The notes under the pieces are model-generated. The model had not been told where the DNA came from, searched no databases, and saw only the letters and a list, made by a program, of their open reading frames with translations. A stretch of DNA of 12,882 nt, from assembly GCA_947598455.1 (NCBI GenBank), contig CANQFI010000041.1, positions 1 through 12,882 of the forward strand, read 5' to 3'. The translations under genes and the position numbers were made by a program. Origin of the DNA: an uncultured Bacilli bacterium. GTDB lineage: Bacteria; Bacillota_I; Bacilli_A; RF39; UBA660. This document shows positions 5,739-12,882 of this stretch, piece by piece. Numbering within the stretch: the first letter of the stretch is position 1; the number at the start of each line of letters is the position of its first letter.

Positions 5739-5756
5739 ATAAATAGGGTGGTAATT

Positions 5757-6788
5757 ATGGGCAAATTAGGATATTTAATTACAAGAATTAAAGGTATGAA
5801 CTATCAAGGATTTTTTGATACGATAAACTTTGTTCATGAACAAAATCATAAAAATAAAGTATTTATCTTTTTTGATATTATTAAATGTGGTCTAAAATAC
5901 CAAGCTGGTTATATGGATTATAAATTATTTGAAATGTATAAACTAAATAAACAACAAAGAGATACCATTATAACTAGAGGTATTAATAATGACATTGTTA
6001 AAAAATATAATAATCCTGAATATATGAAATATTTTAGTAATAAAATAACTTTTAATAAAAAATTTAATAAATATCTTTTAAGAGATTGGATAGAAGTCAA
6101 AGATACTAAAGAAAGTTACCAAGAATTTACTGAATTTTGTAAAAAACATCCAAATATTTTAGTTAAACCTTTATCAGAAAGTTGTGGTAAAGGAGTTGAA
6201 ATATTTAAAGTAAATACCCATAATGTTAAAAAAATATATCATAATTTATTAGAAACCCAACGATATTTAGTTGAAGAAATAGCTACTCAATGTAAAGAAA
6301 TATCTTCTCTTCATCCATCATCTATTAATACAATAAGAATAGTTACTTTAAATCATGAAATAGTCGCTGCATTCTTAAGAATAGGCAATAACAATAATAT
6401 AGTTGATAACTTTAATCACGGTGGTTTAGTAGCTCCAATTAATATTGAAACAGGTATAATTGATTATTTAGCCATTGACAAAAAGGGTAATGTCTATGAT
6501 AAGCATCCTATTACTGGAGAATCAATAATTTGGTTTAAAATACCTAAATGGCCTCGTATAAAAAGATTTGTTATTAAAGCCTCTTATGAAGTACCAGAAG
6601 TAGGTTATATTGGATGGGATGTTTGTTTAGGTCCTAAAGATCCATTCTTAATTGAAGGTAATGAATTCCCAGGTCATGATTTATATCAACTACCACCACA
6701 TAGAACTAATGGACAAGGTTTATTACCTCGTTTTAAAAAAGCTATGAATAAAAAGGAGAATAATAATGAAGATAGCAATAGCAACTGA
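5757..6788 (+). CDS. Sugar-transfer-associated ATP-grasp family protein
   Basis: The sequence fits the sugar-transfer-associated ATP-grasp group, enzymes often found with polysaccharide or cell-surface synthesis genes and presumed to make an amide or ester bond using ATP. Matching stretches are ILVKPLSESCGKGVEIF (nucleotide-binding region, about 137-153), SSINTIRIVTL, AAFLRIG, VDNFNHGGLVAPINIETG, KHPITGESI, VGYIGWDVCLG and FLIEGNEFPG, the last with the acidic metal-binding residues. The protein is 343 aa. The ATG at 5757 is chosen: GGGTGG (5746-5751) lies just upstream, and a GTG at 5748 would sit inside that ribosome binding site. The hydrophilic tail overlaps rpiB by 23 bp, which implies translational coupling. 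The exact substrate is unknown. Linkage to a pentose-phosphate isomerase and spoIID suggests, without proof, a role in envelope or spore-wall material. Confidence 0.85.
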   Translation: MGKLGYLITRIKGMNYQGFFDTINFVHEQNHKNKVFIFFDIIKCGLKYQAGYMDYKLFEMYKLNKQQRDTIITRGINNDIVKKYNNPEYMKYFSNKITFNKKFNKYLLRDWIEVKDTKESYQEFTEFCKKHPNILVKPLSESCGKGVEIFKVNTHNVKKIYHNLLETQRYLVEEIATQCKEISSLHPSSINTIRIVTLNHEIVAAFLRIGNNNNIVDNFNHGGLVAPINIETGIIDYLAIDKKGNVYDKHPITGESIIWFKIPKWPRIKRFVIKASYEVPEVGYIGWDVCLGPKDPFLIEGNEFPGHDLYQLPPHRTNGQGLLPRFKKAMNKKENNNEDSNSN

Positions 6789-7215
6789 TCATAACGGTGT
6801 AAATGAAAAAAAAGCCATAATAGCCCAATTAAGCGAATATGAATTTATTGATTTAAGTACTGATAATACTCCAATTGATGATTATCCTGATTTCGCTTTT
6901 AGAGTATGTAAAAGCCTTATCAATAAAGAAGCGGATTTAGGTATATTGATGTGTGGTACTGGAATTGGTATGAGTATCGCCGCCAATAAAGTAAAAGGTA
7001 TTCGCTGTGCTCATTGTTCTAATATTTCTCAAGCTCATCTAGCCAGAGAACATAACAATGCTAACATCATAGCATTAAGTTATAAACAAGATATAAATGA
7101 ATTATTAGCAATGATTAAAGAATTTTTAACAACTCCAGCTTCGACTGATGAAAGACATCAAAGAAGAGTAAATAAAATCATAAGTTACGAAGAAGGAACA
7201 TATAATGAACTATAA
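6766..7215 (+). CDS. rpiB: Ribose-5-phosphate isomerase B (RpiB/LacA/LacB family)
   Basis: RpiB interconverts ribose 5-phosphate and ribulose 5-phosphate. This 149-aa protein has the DHNG start (DHAG in many homologues, residues 8-11), active-site Cys63 in LMCGTGIGMSIAANKV, and REHNNAN (residues 94-100) of the phosphate-binding and ring-opening region. AAGGAG (6753-6758) lies 7 nt before the ATG and within the end of the ATP-grasp gene. The gene overlaps its neighbours on both sides, by 23 bp and 11 bp. B. subtilis carries its homologue (ywlF) in the same general region after spoIIR. The LacA/LacB galactose-6-phosphate isomerase subunits are close relatives, but a lone gene without a lac cluster favours RpiB. 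Confidence 0.93.
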   Translation: MKIAIATDHNGVNEKKAIIAQLSEYEFIDLSTDNTPIDDYPDFAFRVCKSLINKEADLGILMCGTGIGMSIAANKVKGIRCAHCSNISQAHLAREHNNANIIALSYKQDINELLAMIKEFLTTPASTDERHQRRVNKIISYEEGTYNEL

Positions 7216-7408
7216 AGCATATATTTATATTATAACTTTATTATTAAGTATTTTTGCTTTATCTGGAGTTAATTTTGATGGCTTTATTAAAACTAATAAA
7301 GCTATCGAAGCAAGAATCTTAGTAATGCTTTTAAGCATTGCTACAAGTTATTTGGTCACCAACTTTATAACTGATTTTATAAATGTAAGCAGTATCATAA
7401 AAGGATGA
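7205..7408 (+). CDS. DUF1146 (YwzB-like) small membrane protein
   Basis: This 67-aa protein has two hydrophobic helices (about 5-23 and 38-60) joined by the NFDGFIKTNKAIEARILVML segment that I recognise from the DUF1146/YwzB family. No biochemical function is known to me. GAAGGA (7192-7197) is 7 nt before the ATG. It overlaps rpiB by 11 bp at the 5' end, and its TGA stop overlaps the adjacent spoIID region. In B. subtilis ywzB lies upstream of murAA-spoIID-spoIIQ, so its position directly before spoIID here is conserved synteny and strengthens the assignment. Confidence 0.8.
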   Translation: MNYKAYIYIITLLLSIFALSGVNFDGFIKTNKAIEARILVMLLSIATSYLVTNFITDFINVSSIIKG

Positions 7409-7413
7409 TCTGT

Positions 7414-8307
7414 TTGAATAAAAATTTACTTTATATAATTGTTTTATTAATACCAATAACCATAATTAGTTTCTTTTTTAAAGAAACTAATTTTAATATG
7501 GGAAAAAATAATAAACAGAGTGTTGATGATAAACAAATAGTAAAAGTTGAAAAAGATAATGAAGAATTATCTATTGATATCGAAGATTATGTAATAGGTG
7601 TAGTAGCTGGTGAAATGCCCGCCTTATTTGAAGAAGAAGCCTTAAAAGCCCAAGCCATCGCCTCGCGTACTTATGCTATTTTTCATCTTCAAACTCACCC
7701 ATCTATAACAGCTACCATTGATGATCAAGTTTATTTAAGTCCTGATGAAATGAAAGAAAAATGGCAAGATAAATACCAAGAATATTATGAAAAAATAAGT
7801 AAAGCTGTTGAATCTACTAAAAATTTAATAATGTATTATGAAAATAAGCCAATTAAAGCCTATTACTATTCTATGTCTAATGGTTATACAGAAAGCTCTA
7901 TTAATGTCTTTAATGAACAAACTGATTATTTAACTATCATTCCTTCTCCTTGGGACCAAGATAACGAAGAAACAATAACTATATCTAAAGAAGAATTCTG
8001 TACAAAATTATCAATATCATGTAATGAAATTTCTATTTATAATATTATAAAAGATAAATCAAATAGAGTATCAAAAGTCACAATTAATAATAAAGAATTT
8101 ACTGGTATTGAAATAAGAAAGTTATTAGCTTTAAGATCGACAGATTTTACTGTTGATATCTCAGATGTTATCAACATCACAACTAAAGGTTATGGTCATG
8201 GAGTAGGTATGAGTCAATATGGAGCCAATAATATGGCTAAAGAAGGTTATTCCTACGAAGAAATATTAAAATACTATTATCAAAATATTGAAATAGATAG
8301 TATTTAA
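7414..8307 (+). CDS. spoIID: Stage II sporulation protein D, peptidoglycan lytic transglycosylase
   Basis: SpoIID is the mother-cell transglycosylase of the SpoIID-SpoIIM-SpoIIP engulfment machine and cleaves denuded glycan strands at the septum. The protein is 297 aa from the TTG at 7414. It has an N-terminal membrane anchor (about 3-20), then EDYVIGVVAGEMPALFEEEA, with the glutamate of GEMPA matching the catalytic acid, ALKAQAIASRTYAI, SMSNGYTESS, SPWDQD, and the terminal GYGHGVGMSQYGANNMA. The TTG is preferred because AAGGATGATC (7401-7410), close to the ideal AAGGAGGTGATC, sits at proper distance. The in-frame ATG at 7405 directly abuts AAAAGG and would have no spacing. In B. subtilis spoIID is under sigmaE; I see no clear sigmaE promoter, and it may be read from upstream. 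Confidence 0.94.
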   Translation: MNKNLLYIIVLLIPITIISFFFKETNFNMGKNNKQSVDDKQIVKVEKDNEELSIDIEDYVIGVVAGEMPALFEEEALKAQAIASRTYAIFHLQTHPSITATIDDQVYLSPDEMKEKWQDKYQEYYEKISKAVESTKNLIMYYENKPIKAYYYSMSNGYTESSINVFNEQTDYLTIIPSPWDQDNEETITISKEEFCTKLSISCNEISIYNIIKDKSNRVSKVTINNKEFTGIEIRKLLALRSTDFTVDISDVINITTKGYGHGVGMSQYGANNMAKEGYSYEEILKYYYQNIEIDSI

Positions 8308-8309
8308 AT

Positions 8310-8337
8310 GTATATTTCTTTTTTTCTTGTCCAAACT
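8310..8337 (+). promoter_or_regulatory. possible sigmaF-like promoter of spoIIQ
   Basis: GTATA (8310-8314), a 14-base T-rich spacer and GTCCAAACT (8329-8337) match the sigmaF pattern GYATA and GGnnAnAnT at all but one position. spoIIQ is a sigmaF target in B. subtilis. The site lies in the only free gap between spoIID and spoIIQ. Confidence 0.4.
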
Positions 8338-8358
8338 TAATATTAGAAAGGTGATAAT

Positions 8359-8988
8359 ATGACAAGAAAAAAATTAAAAGATTGGGTTATTCCAACATTA
8401 GGAATCTTTGTTTTAGTAGGAGCATTATTTAGTTATTATCTAATCAGTAATCTTATTAATACAAACATAGTACCAGATAATTCATATGTAACAGATGCCT
8501 TAGTTGATAACACGATCGATGTTCAAAATGAAGTTGAAGGAGCAGAAGAAGTTCAAATAATTAAACCATATAAAGGAGAAGAAGTTACTATTAGTAAATA
8601 TTACTATAATAATAGTGATGAAGAAACTAAACAACAAAAATCATTAATTCGTTATCAAAATATTTATATGCCTAATACTGGTATTCTATATTCATCAGAT
8701 CAAGTATTTGATATAGTTCCAGTCCTACCAGGTAAAGTAAGCGTTGTTAAAACAGATGATATATTAGGTAATATTATTGAAATAGAACATGATAACAATA
8801 TTGTAACTATTTATCAAAGTGTTAAAGATGTTAAGGTAAAAGTTGGAGATGAAGTAACTCAAGAAACTATAATAGCTGCTAGTGGTTCTAATAAACTAGA
8901 AGGCGAAAAAGAAAATTGTCTTCATTTTGAAGTTTATAAAGATGGAACATTAACAAACCCAGAGGATTTTCTAGCTAATAAATCTTAA
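8359..8988 (+). CDS. spoIIQ: Stage II sporulation protein Q, degenerate M23/LytM domain
   Basis: SpoIIQ sits in the forespore membrane and binds SpoIIIAH across the intermembrane space, forming the zipper and channel needed for engulfment and late forespore gene expression. The 209-aa protein has one transmembrane helix (about 11-34), a linker, and a C-terminal LytM-like domain (about 100-205). The peptidase site is degraded: the HxxxD motif reads SSDQVFD with only the aspartate kept, and the HLHFE motif reads CLHFE (Cys187, His189). It should not bind zinc normally, so a structural role is likely, as in B. subtilis. AAAGGTGATA (8347-8356) is an excellent ribosome binding site. Position directly after spoIID matches B. 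subtilis. Confidence 0.9.
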   Translation: MTRKKLKDWVIPTLGIFVLVGALFSYYLISNLINTNIVPDNSYVTDALVDNTIDVQNEVEGAEEVQIIKPYKGEEVTISKYYYNNSDEETKQQKSLIRYQNIYMPNTGILYSSDQVFDIVPVLPGKVSVVKTDDILGNIIEIEHDNNIVTIYQSVKDVKVKVGDEVTQETIIAASGSNKLEGEKENCLHFEVYKDGTLTNPEDFLANKS

Positions 8989-8990
8989 TA

Positions 8991-9581
8991 ATGTTTAAAA
9001 AAAGATCTACTATTACCATCCAATTTATCCAAGATGGCTTAATAGTATATAGTAAAAACAAACTATTAAAATTTCTATTATCCTCTGTTAATAACTATAA
9101 AATTATTGACAAGCAATTATTTATTGAAGAATTTTCAACAATTATGGAAGAAAATAACATAAATAACCAGATTTTAACAGATAACATAAACATTATTATA
9201 GACGATACATACTCTAATAATGATAAAGATAATCTAAACCAAATCTTTAAAGATTTATCATTTAATCAAATAAATATTATTAACCTAGTCAATATCTTCA
9301 ACATTGATAATCATGAACTATTACTTGATATATCTCATAATATAATAAAAATATATTATAATAATCAAACTCTAAGTATTAATATTTTCTTTAATAAATA
9401 TAAACAAATATTAATGATGTATTTAAAAGATATTATTAAAGATGAAAATATTAAAACAATTAAAGTCTTTGGTAATTATAAAGAATTAGATAGTCTTATA
9501 AAGTATTTAAGTAAAACCATTATTAAAGATATTTATATTTATTCACATCCCGATATAATGCCAATTAAATTATTAACATAA
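8991..9581 (+). CDS. Unrecognised protein, possibly a degenerate actin-like fold
   Basis: I do not recognise a family with confidence. The 196-aa protein is rich in Ile, Asn, Asp and Lys and has no signal or membrane segment. Its strand order echoes the MreB/actin fold: ITIQFIQDGLIVYS (about 8-21), INIIIDD followed by a helix and INIINLVNIFN (66-104), HELLLDISHNIIKIYYNN (109-126) where an actin-like protein has its DIGGGT strand, and IKTIKVFGNYKELDSLIKYL (154-173) where MreB has its GGG-helix. The nucleotide-binding glycines are missing. At 196 aa it is far shorter than MreB (about 335). It starts 2 nt after the spoIIQ stop with no visible ribosome binding site, so translation probably depends on spoIIQ. 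In B. subtilis, mbl lies a few genes after spoIIQ, which makes the resemblance worth testing. Confidence 0.6.
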   Translation: MFKKRSTITIQFIQDGLIVYSKNKLLKFLLSSVNNYKIIDKQLFIEEFSTIMEENNINNQILTDNINIIIDDTYSNNDKDNLNQIFKDLSFNQINIINLVNIFNIDNHELLLDISHNIIKIYYNNQTLSINIFFNKYKQILMMYLKDIIKDENIKTIKVFGNYKELDSLIKYLSKTIIKDIYIYSHPDIMPIKLLT

Positions 9582-9606
9582 TCTTATAGCAAAATAGATT
9601 TATTGA

Positions 9607-9615
9607 TGATATAAT
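9607..9615 (+). promoter_or_regulatory. extended -10 element of hpf
   Basis: TGA (9607-9609) directly precedes a perfect TATAAT (9610-9615). No good -35 box is present at 16-18 bp. Extended -10 promoters can work without one. Confidence 0.6.
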
Positions 9616-9636
9616 TGTCTTAGGAGGATGATGAAT

Positions 9637-10176
9637 ATGAAATATAATATTCGTGGCGAGAAAGTAACCGTTACTCCATCTATGAAAAATTATATAACTG
9701 AAAAACTATCTAAAATGGATAAGTATTTTGAAAACCCAGATGAGATTAATGTTAATGTTCTTGCAAAAGTAAAAGGTTTAGAGCAAATAATTGAAGTAAC
9801 TGCTTTAACTAAAAAATTTACTCTAAGAGCTGAGGAATCTAATGAAGATTTTTATGCCGCAGTTGACTTAGTTATTAATAAACTAGAAAGACAAATCAGA
9901 AAGAATAAAGATAGATTAAATAGAAAATACAAAAATATTGAAAATTTAGAATTTAATTTTAATTATGAACCAGAAGACGATGATATGGAAAAAAATGTAA
10001 GTACCATTGTTAAGAGAAAAAATATTTCTATGAAACCAATGGATGAAGAAGAAGCAATACTTCAAATAGAATTACTTAACCATGATTTCTTTGTTTTCAA
10101 AAACATTGATGAAGAATGTGTATCTGTTTTATATAAAAGAAAAGATAATAACTATGGTATAATTAATATGAAATAG
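9637..10176 (+). CDS. hpf: Long-form ribosome hibernation promoting factor
   Basis: Long HPF binds the decoding centre with its N-terminal domain and dimerises ribosomes into inactive 100S particles through its C-terminal domain. The 179-aa protein has both parts: residues 1-100 start MKYNIRGEKVTVTPSMKNYI and include a basic helix ending RQIRKNKDRLNRK, followed by an acidic linker. The C-terminal domain (about 125-179) contains KPMDEEEAILQIELLNHDFF and DNNYGIINMK. Three ATGs are in frame (9628, 9631, 9637). AGGAGG ends at 9627, so only 9637 has normal spacing (9 nt), and it also matches the family start. A terminator follows at once. hpf next to secA is the arrangement in B. subtilis and many Firmicutes. 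Confidence 0.96.
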   Translation: MKYNIRGEKVTVTPSMKNYITEKLSKMDKYFENPDEINVNVLAKVKGLEQIIEVTALTKKFTLRAEESNEDFYAAVDLVINKLERQIRKNKDRLNRKYKNIENLEFNFNYEPEDDDMEKNVSTIVKRKNISMKPMDEEEAILQIELLNHDFFVFKNIDEECVSVLYKRKDNNYGIINMK

Positions 10177-10196
10177 GGAGCTTAAGCTCCTTTTTT
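10176..10196 (+). terminator. intrinsic terminator of hpf
   Basis: GGGAGC (10176-10181) pairs with GCTCCT (10186-10191), with one terminal G-U pair, around the loop TTAA. Ts run from 10191 to 10196. The hpf stop TAG ends on the first base of the stem. Confidence 0.9.
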
Positions 10197-10429
10197 ATTG
10201 ACTTTAAGCAACTAAATAATATAATATTAAAGACACCAAATAATAAAAATAATATAAAAAAACAACCACTAAATAACAAAAAATGGATAAATAAATAAAA
10301 TAATCTCTAAAAAAAGCTTTAAATGGTTGAATTTGGTTACAAAATATTTTAAAATATTATATGCGTGAAAAAGAAAGCTTTAATGCTTTTGATATTTCTG
10401 TTATAATAAGACAAGTGGAGGAATGCGTC
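10197..10429 (+). other. A-rich, G-poor gene-free spacer before secA
   Basis: No reading frame is visible on either strand. From 10197 to about 10310 the + strand is A-rich with very few Gs. AAAGCTTTAA occurs twice (10313-10322 and 10374-10383), with an exact 16-bp palindrome, AATATTTTAAAATATT (10343-10358), between the copies. The right end holds the secA promoter and ribosome binding site. Roles as an UP-element or a protein-binding site are possible but unproven. Confidence 0.5.
10379..10407 (+). promoter_or_regulatory. extended -10 promoter of secA
   Basis: TATAAT (10402-10407) is preceded by TGT (10399-10401), giving an extended -10. The -35 position has only a weak TTTAAT (10379-10384) at 17 bp. 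AAGAC follows the -10 box, as in the prfA and rpmE promoters. Confidence 0.65.
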
Positions 10430-12882
10430 ATGGGATTTTTTAGAAAATTAATCGACTCAGAATATAAAGAATTAAAAAAATTTGAAAAAATCGCTAATCA
10501 AATAGATGATCTTAGCGAAGAAATGGAAGCTTTAAGTGATGAAGAATTAAAAGCTAAAACTGAAGAATTTAAAGCTGAATTAGAAGATGGTAAAACTTTA
10601 GAGGATATTTTAGTACCAGCATTTGCTGTTGTAAGAGAAGCAGCTTATCGTGTTATTGGTGAAAAACCATACTTTGTTCAAATATTAGGCGGTTTAGCAA
10701 TTCATTATGGTAATATAGCTGAAATGAAAACTGGTGAAGGTAAAACTTTAACAGAAACAATGCCAACTTACTTAAATGCTTTAGAAGGTAAAGGAGTACA
10801 TATTGTTACAGTTAATGAATTCTTAGCCAAACGTGACTCAGAATGGATGGGAAATATTTTTAGATTCCTAGGTTTAACTGTGGGTTTAAATTTAAGAGAA
10901 ATGTCTCCAGAACAAAAAAGAGAAGCCTATAATTGCGATGTTTTATACTCAACTAATAACGAAATTGGTTTCGATTACTTAAGAGATAATATGGTTGTTA
11001 AAGCTTCAGATAGAGTTCAAAGACCATTAAACTTCTGTATTGTCGATGAAGTTGACTCAATCCTTATTGATGAAGCTCGTACTCCATTAATTATTTCTGG
11101 TGGAAAATTTGATTCAAAAGACTTATATACATCAGCAGATCGTGCTGTTAAAAAATTAATTGAAGAAGATTATACAGTTGATGAGAAAACAAAAAGTGTC
11201 TCACTTACTGAAAGTGGCGTTGAAAAAATTGAAAAAACATTCCATCTAAAAAATCTATATGATTTAGATAATGCTGTTTTGGTTCATCATTTAAATCAAG
11301 CTTTAAAAGCTAATTATGGTTTTAAATTAGATGTTGATTATGTTGTTGAAGATGGCGCTGTAATCATCGTTGACCAATTTACTGGTCGTTTAATGCATGG
11401 TCGTCAATTTAGCGATGGCTTACATCAAGCTATTGAAGCTAAAGAAAACGTTAAAATTAACGAAGAAACTAAAACTATGGCAACAATTACCTTCCAAAAC
11501 TTATTTAGGATGTATAATAAATTATCTGGTATGACAGGTACTGCTAAAACTGAAGAAGAAGAATTTAGAGATATCTATAACATGTATGTTATCCAAATTC
11601 CTACTAACAAACCAGTTATAAGAGAAGACTTACCAGATTTAGTATACGCTACAGAAAAAGGTAAATTTGCAGCTATTGTTAATAAAATTAAAGAAATTCA
11701 TGAAACAGGACAACCTATCCTAGTTGGTACAATATCTGTTGAAAACAACGAAAAATTAAGTGCAATGCTTAAAAAAGAAGGCTTAAAACATGAAGTATTA
11801 AATGCAAAAAATCATGAAAGAGAAGCTGAAATTATTGCTCAAGCTGGTCAAAAAGGTGCAATTACTATCGCTACTAATATGGCTGGACGTGGTACCGATA
11901 TTAAATTAGGTGAAGGTGTTATCGATTTAGGTGGTCTTTGTGTAATAGGTACAGAAAGACATGAATCTCGTCGTATTGATAACCAATTACGTGGACGTTC
12001 TGGTCGTCAAGGAGATCCAGGTATGTCTCAATTCTTTGTTTCATTTGATGATGACTTAATGCGTCGCTTTGGAACAGATAAAATTAAAGAGATGTTAATT
12101 AAAGTTGGCTTTAGTGATGACCAAGCTATTCGTTCTAAAACATTTACTAAGAGTATTGAAACAGCTCAAAAGAAAGTTGAAGGAAATAACTATGATACTC
12201 GTAAATCATTACTTGATTACGATAATGTCATGAATGAACAAAGAGAAATTATTTATTCAAGAAGAAATGAAATTCTTGATCAAGAATCAATATCTGAAAG
12301 AACACAAGCTACTTTTGATAGTAATATAGCTAATTTAGTAGATAGTCATATTGAACCAGAAGGTTATTTAACAGATGACGACAAAAGTGAAATTATTGAA
12401 TATTTAAATACTAACTTAATAAAAACAACCAAATTAGAAGTATCTGAAATTGAAGATATGAAAGGCGAGGAAGAAGTTAAAGCTTATTTAACTGAAAAAG
12501 TTAGAAATGATTACCAAGAAAAAACTAAGAGTATTCCACAAGAAATTATTAACGAATTTGAAAAAGCAATTGCTTTAAGAGTTATAGATGAAGCATGGAT
12601 TGATCATATTGGTGTAATGGAACACTTAAGAGAAGGTATAGGTCTTCGTGGTTATGGTCAAATTAATCCATTACAAGCTTATACAACCGAAGGTTATGAA
12701 TTATTTGATGAGTTAATGAGTAGTATTGAATCTCGTATTTCAATATTCTTACTTAAAGCTGAAGTAAGACAAAATACTGAAAGAAAAGATCAAAGAAATA
12801 ACAAAATAGTTCATGATACACATGTTAAAACAAAAGGAACTCCTATAAAAAATGATAAAAAAATAGGCAGGAATGAATTGTG
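10430..12882 (+). CDS. secA: Preprotein translocase ATPase SecA (cut at the right edge)
   Basis: SecA is the motor that drives unfolded preproteins through SecYEG. The frame is open for 817 codons to the window end. Walker A MKTGEGKT lies at residues 99-106 and the Walker B box DEVD at 206-209, within [16 protein letters not shown]. The second nucleotide-binding domain shows [14 protein letters not shown] and [10 protein letters not shown]. The scaffold and helical parts include [21 protein letters not shown]. The visible end, IGRNEL followed by the first two bases (TG) of a codon, fits the C-terminal metal-binding tail, normally RN..CPCGSGKKYK, so about 15-20 residues are probably missing. 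GGAGG (10417-10421) lies 8 nt before the ATG. The usual GMRHFDVQ before the first ATPase site reads GEKPYFVQ. If synteny holds, prfB follows outside the window. Confidence 0.97.
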   Translation, partial: MGFFRKLIDSEYKELKKFEKIANQIDDLSEEMEALSDEELKAKTEEFKAELEDGKTLEDILVPAFAVVREAAYRVIGEKPYFVQILGGLAIHYGNIAEMKTGEGKTLTETMPTYLNALEGKGVHIVTVNEFLAKRDSEWMGNIFRFLGLTVGLNLREMSPEQKREAYNCDVLYSTNNEIGFDYLRDNMVVKASDRVQRPLNFCIVDEVDSILIDEARTPLIISGGKFDSKDLYTSADRAVKKLIEEDYTVDEKTKSVSLTESGVEKIEKTFHLKNLYDLDNAVLVHHLNQALKANYGFKLDVDYVVEDGAVIIVDQFTGRLMHGRQFSDGLHQAIEAKENVKINEETKTMATITFQNLFRMYNKLSGMTGTAKTEEEEFRDIYNMYVIQIPTNKPVIREDLPDLVYATEKGKFAAIVNKIKEIHETGQPILVGTISVENNEKLSAMLKKEGLKHEVLNAKNHEREAEIIAQAGQKGAITIATNMAGRGTDIKLGEGVIDLGGLCVIGTERHESRRIDNQLRGRSGRQGDPGMSQFFVSFDDDLMRRFGTDKIKEMLIKVGFSDDQAIRSKTFTKSIETAQKKVEGNNYDTRKSLLDYDNVMNEQREIIYSRRNEILDQESISERTQATFDSNIANLVDSHIEPEGYLTDDDKSEIIEYLNTNLIKTTKLEVSEIEDMKGEEEVKAYLTEKVRNDYQEKTKSIPQEIINEFEKAIALRVIDEAWIDHIGVMEHLREGIGLRGYGQINPLQAYTTEGYELFDELMSSIESRISIFLLKAEVRQNTERKDQRNNKIVHDTHVKTKGTPIKNDKKIGRNEL

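Noticed and set aside
5748..5756. GTG start for the ATP-grasp protein
   Set aside because: It falls inside the GGGTGG ribosome binding site used by the ATG at 5757 and almost at the transcript's 5' end.
6786..7408. TGA read as tryptophan (Mollicutes code)
   Set aside because: TGA ends the ATP-grasp and DUF1146 genes at sensible places, and the tryptophans checked in SpoIIR, SpoIID and the ATP-grasp protein are TGG.
7405..7413. ATG start for SpoIID
   Set aside because: The AAAAGG motif directly abuts it, leaving no spacing. The TTG at 7414 has a proper distance to AAGGATGATC.
9628..9636. Earlier ATG starts for HPF
   Set aside because: They lie 0 and 3 nt after AGGAGG. Only the ATG at 9637 has workable spacing and the family N-terminus.
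1..12882. Mobile elements, CRISPR arrays, tRNA or rRNA genes
   Set aside because: No transposase-like frame, no regularly spaced repeats, and no tRNA T-loop or rRNA-like sequence were seen. All genes share one strand and a similar A+T-rich codon use, so I see no sign of an acquired island.

Overview
The window reads as a chromosomal segment of a low-GC, spore-forming member of the Bacilli. All genes are on the + strand. RNA polymerase delta (rpoE) points to Bacilli, and spoIIR, spoIID and spoIIQ point to endospore formation. TGA acts as a stop in two genes and the tryptophans I checked are TGG, so the standard bacterial code is used, not the Mollicutes code. The strong A+T bias and short intergenic spaces fit a reduced, probably gut-associated lineage near the Mollicutes/Erysipelotrichia radiation; that placement is inference.

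Layout: rpoE (84-533); prfA and prmC, that is RF1 and the methylase of its GGQ glutamine (597-2400); spoIIR (2445-2954); murA (3059-4312); a 536-bp gene-free gap holding a promoter and a large structured RNA (about 4353-4815); a four-helix membrane protein with a DxxxD motif (4849-5367); rpmE (5487-5702); an overlapping run of sugar-transfer-type ATP-grasp protein, rpiB, DUF1146 protein and spoIID (5757-8307); spoIIQ (8359-8988); an unrecognised protein with an actin-like strand pattern (8991-9581); hpf (9637-10176); and secA, which runs off the right edge (10430-12882). The content resembles a condensed version of B. subtilis neighbourhoods (rpoE...murAB-rho-rpmE-prfA-prmC-spoIIR-rpiB; ywzB-murAA-spoIID-spoIIQ-mbl; hpf-secA-prfB).

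The main discovery is at 4319-5367. A near-consensus promoter starts a transcript whose first bases pair with bases about 450 nt downstream. Between them lie a nested hairpin domain and a clean three-way junction. Directly after comes a protein that matches my recollection of OapA, the membrane partner of OLE RNA. I interpret the pair as a compact OLE RNA-OapA ribonucleoprotein locus in an unusual host and unusual gene neighbourhood.

Other themes: intrinsic terminators are folded into the ends of rpoE, prfA, rpmE and hpf, in three cases with the stop codon in the hairpin loop or at its edge. Nearly all housekeeping promoters have an extended -10 (TGn-TATAAT). Putative sigmaF-like elements of identical spacing precede spoIIR and spoIIQ. 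The spoIIR Shine-Dalgarno sequence is buried in a hairpin. SpoIIR, SpoIID and SpoIIQ would serve forespore-to-mother-cell signalling and engulfment; RF1, PrmC, L31, HPF and delta serve translation and transcription; MurA and SecA serve envelope synthesis and export.
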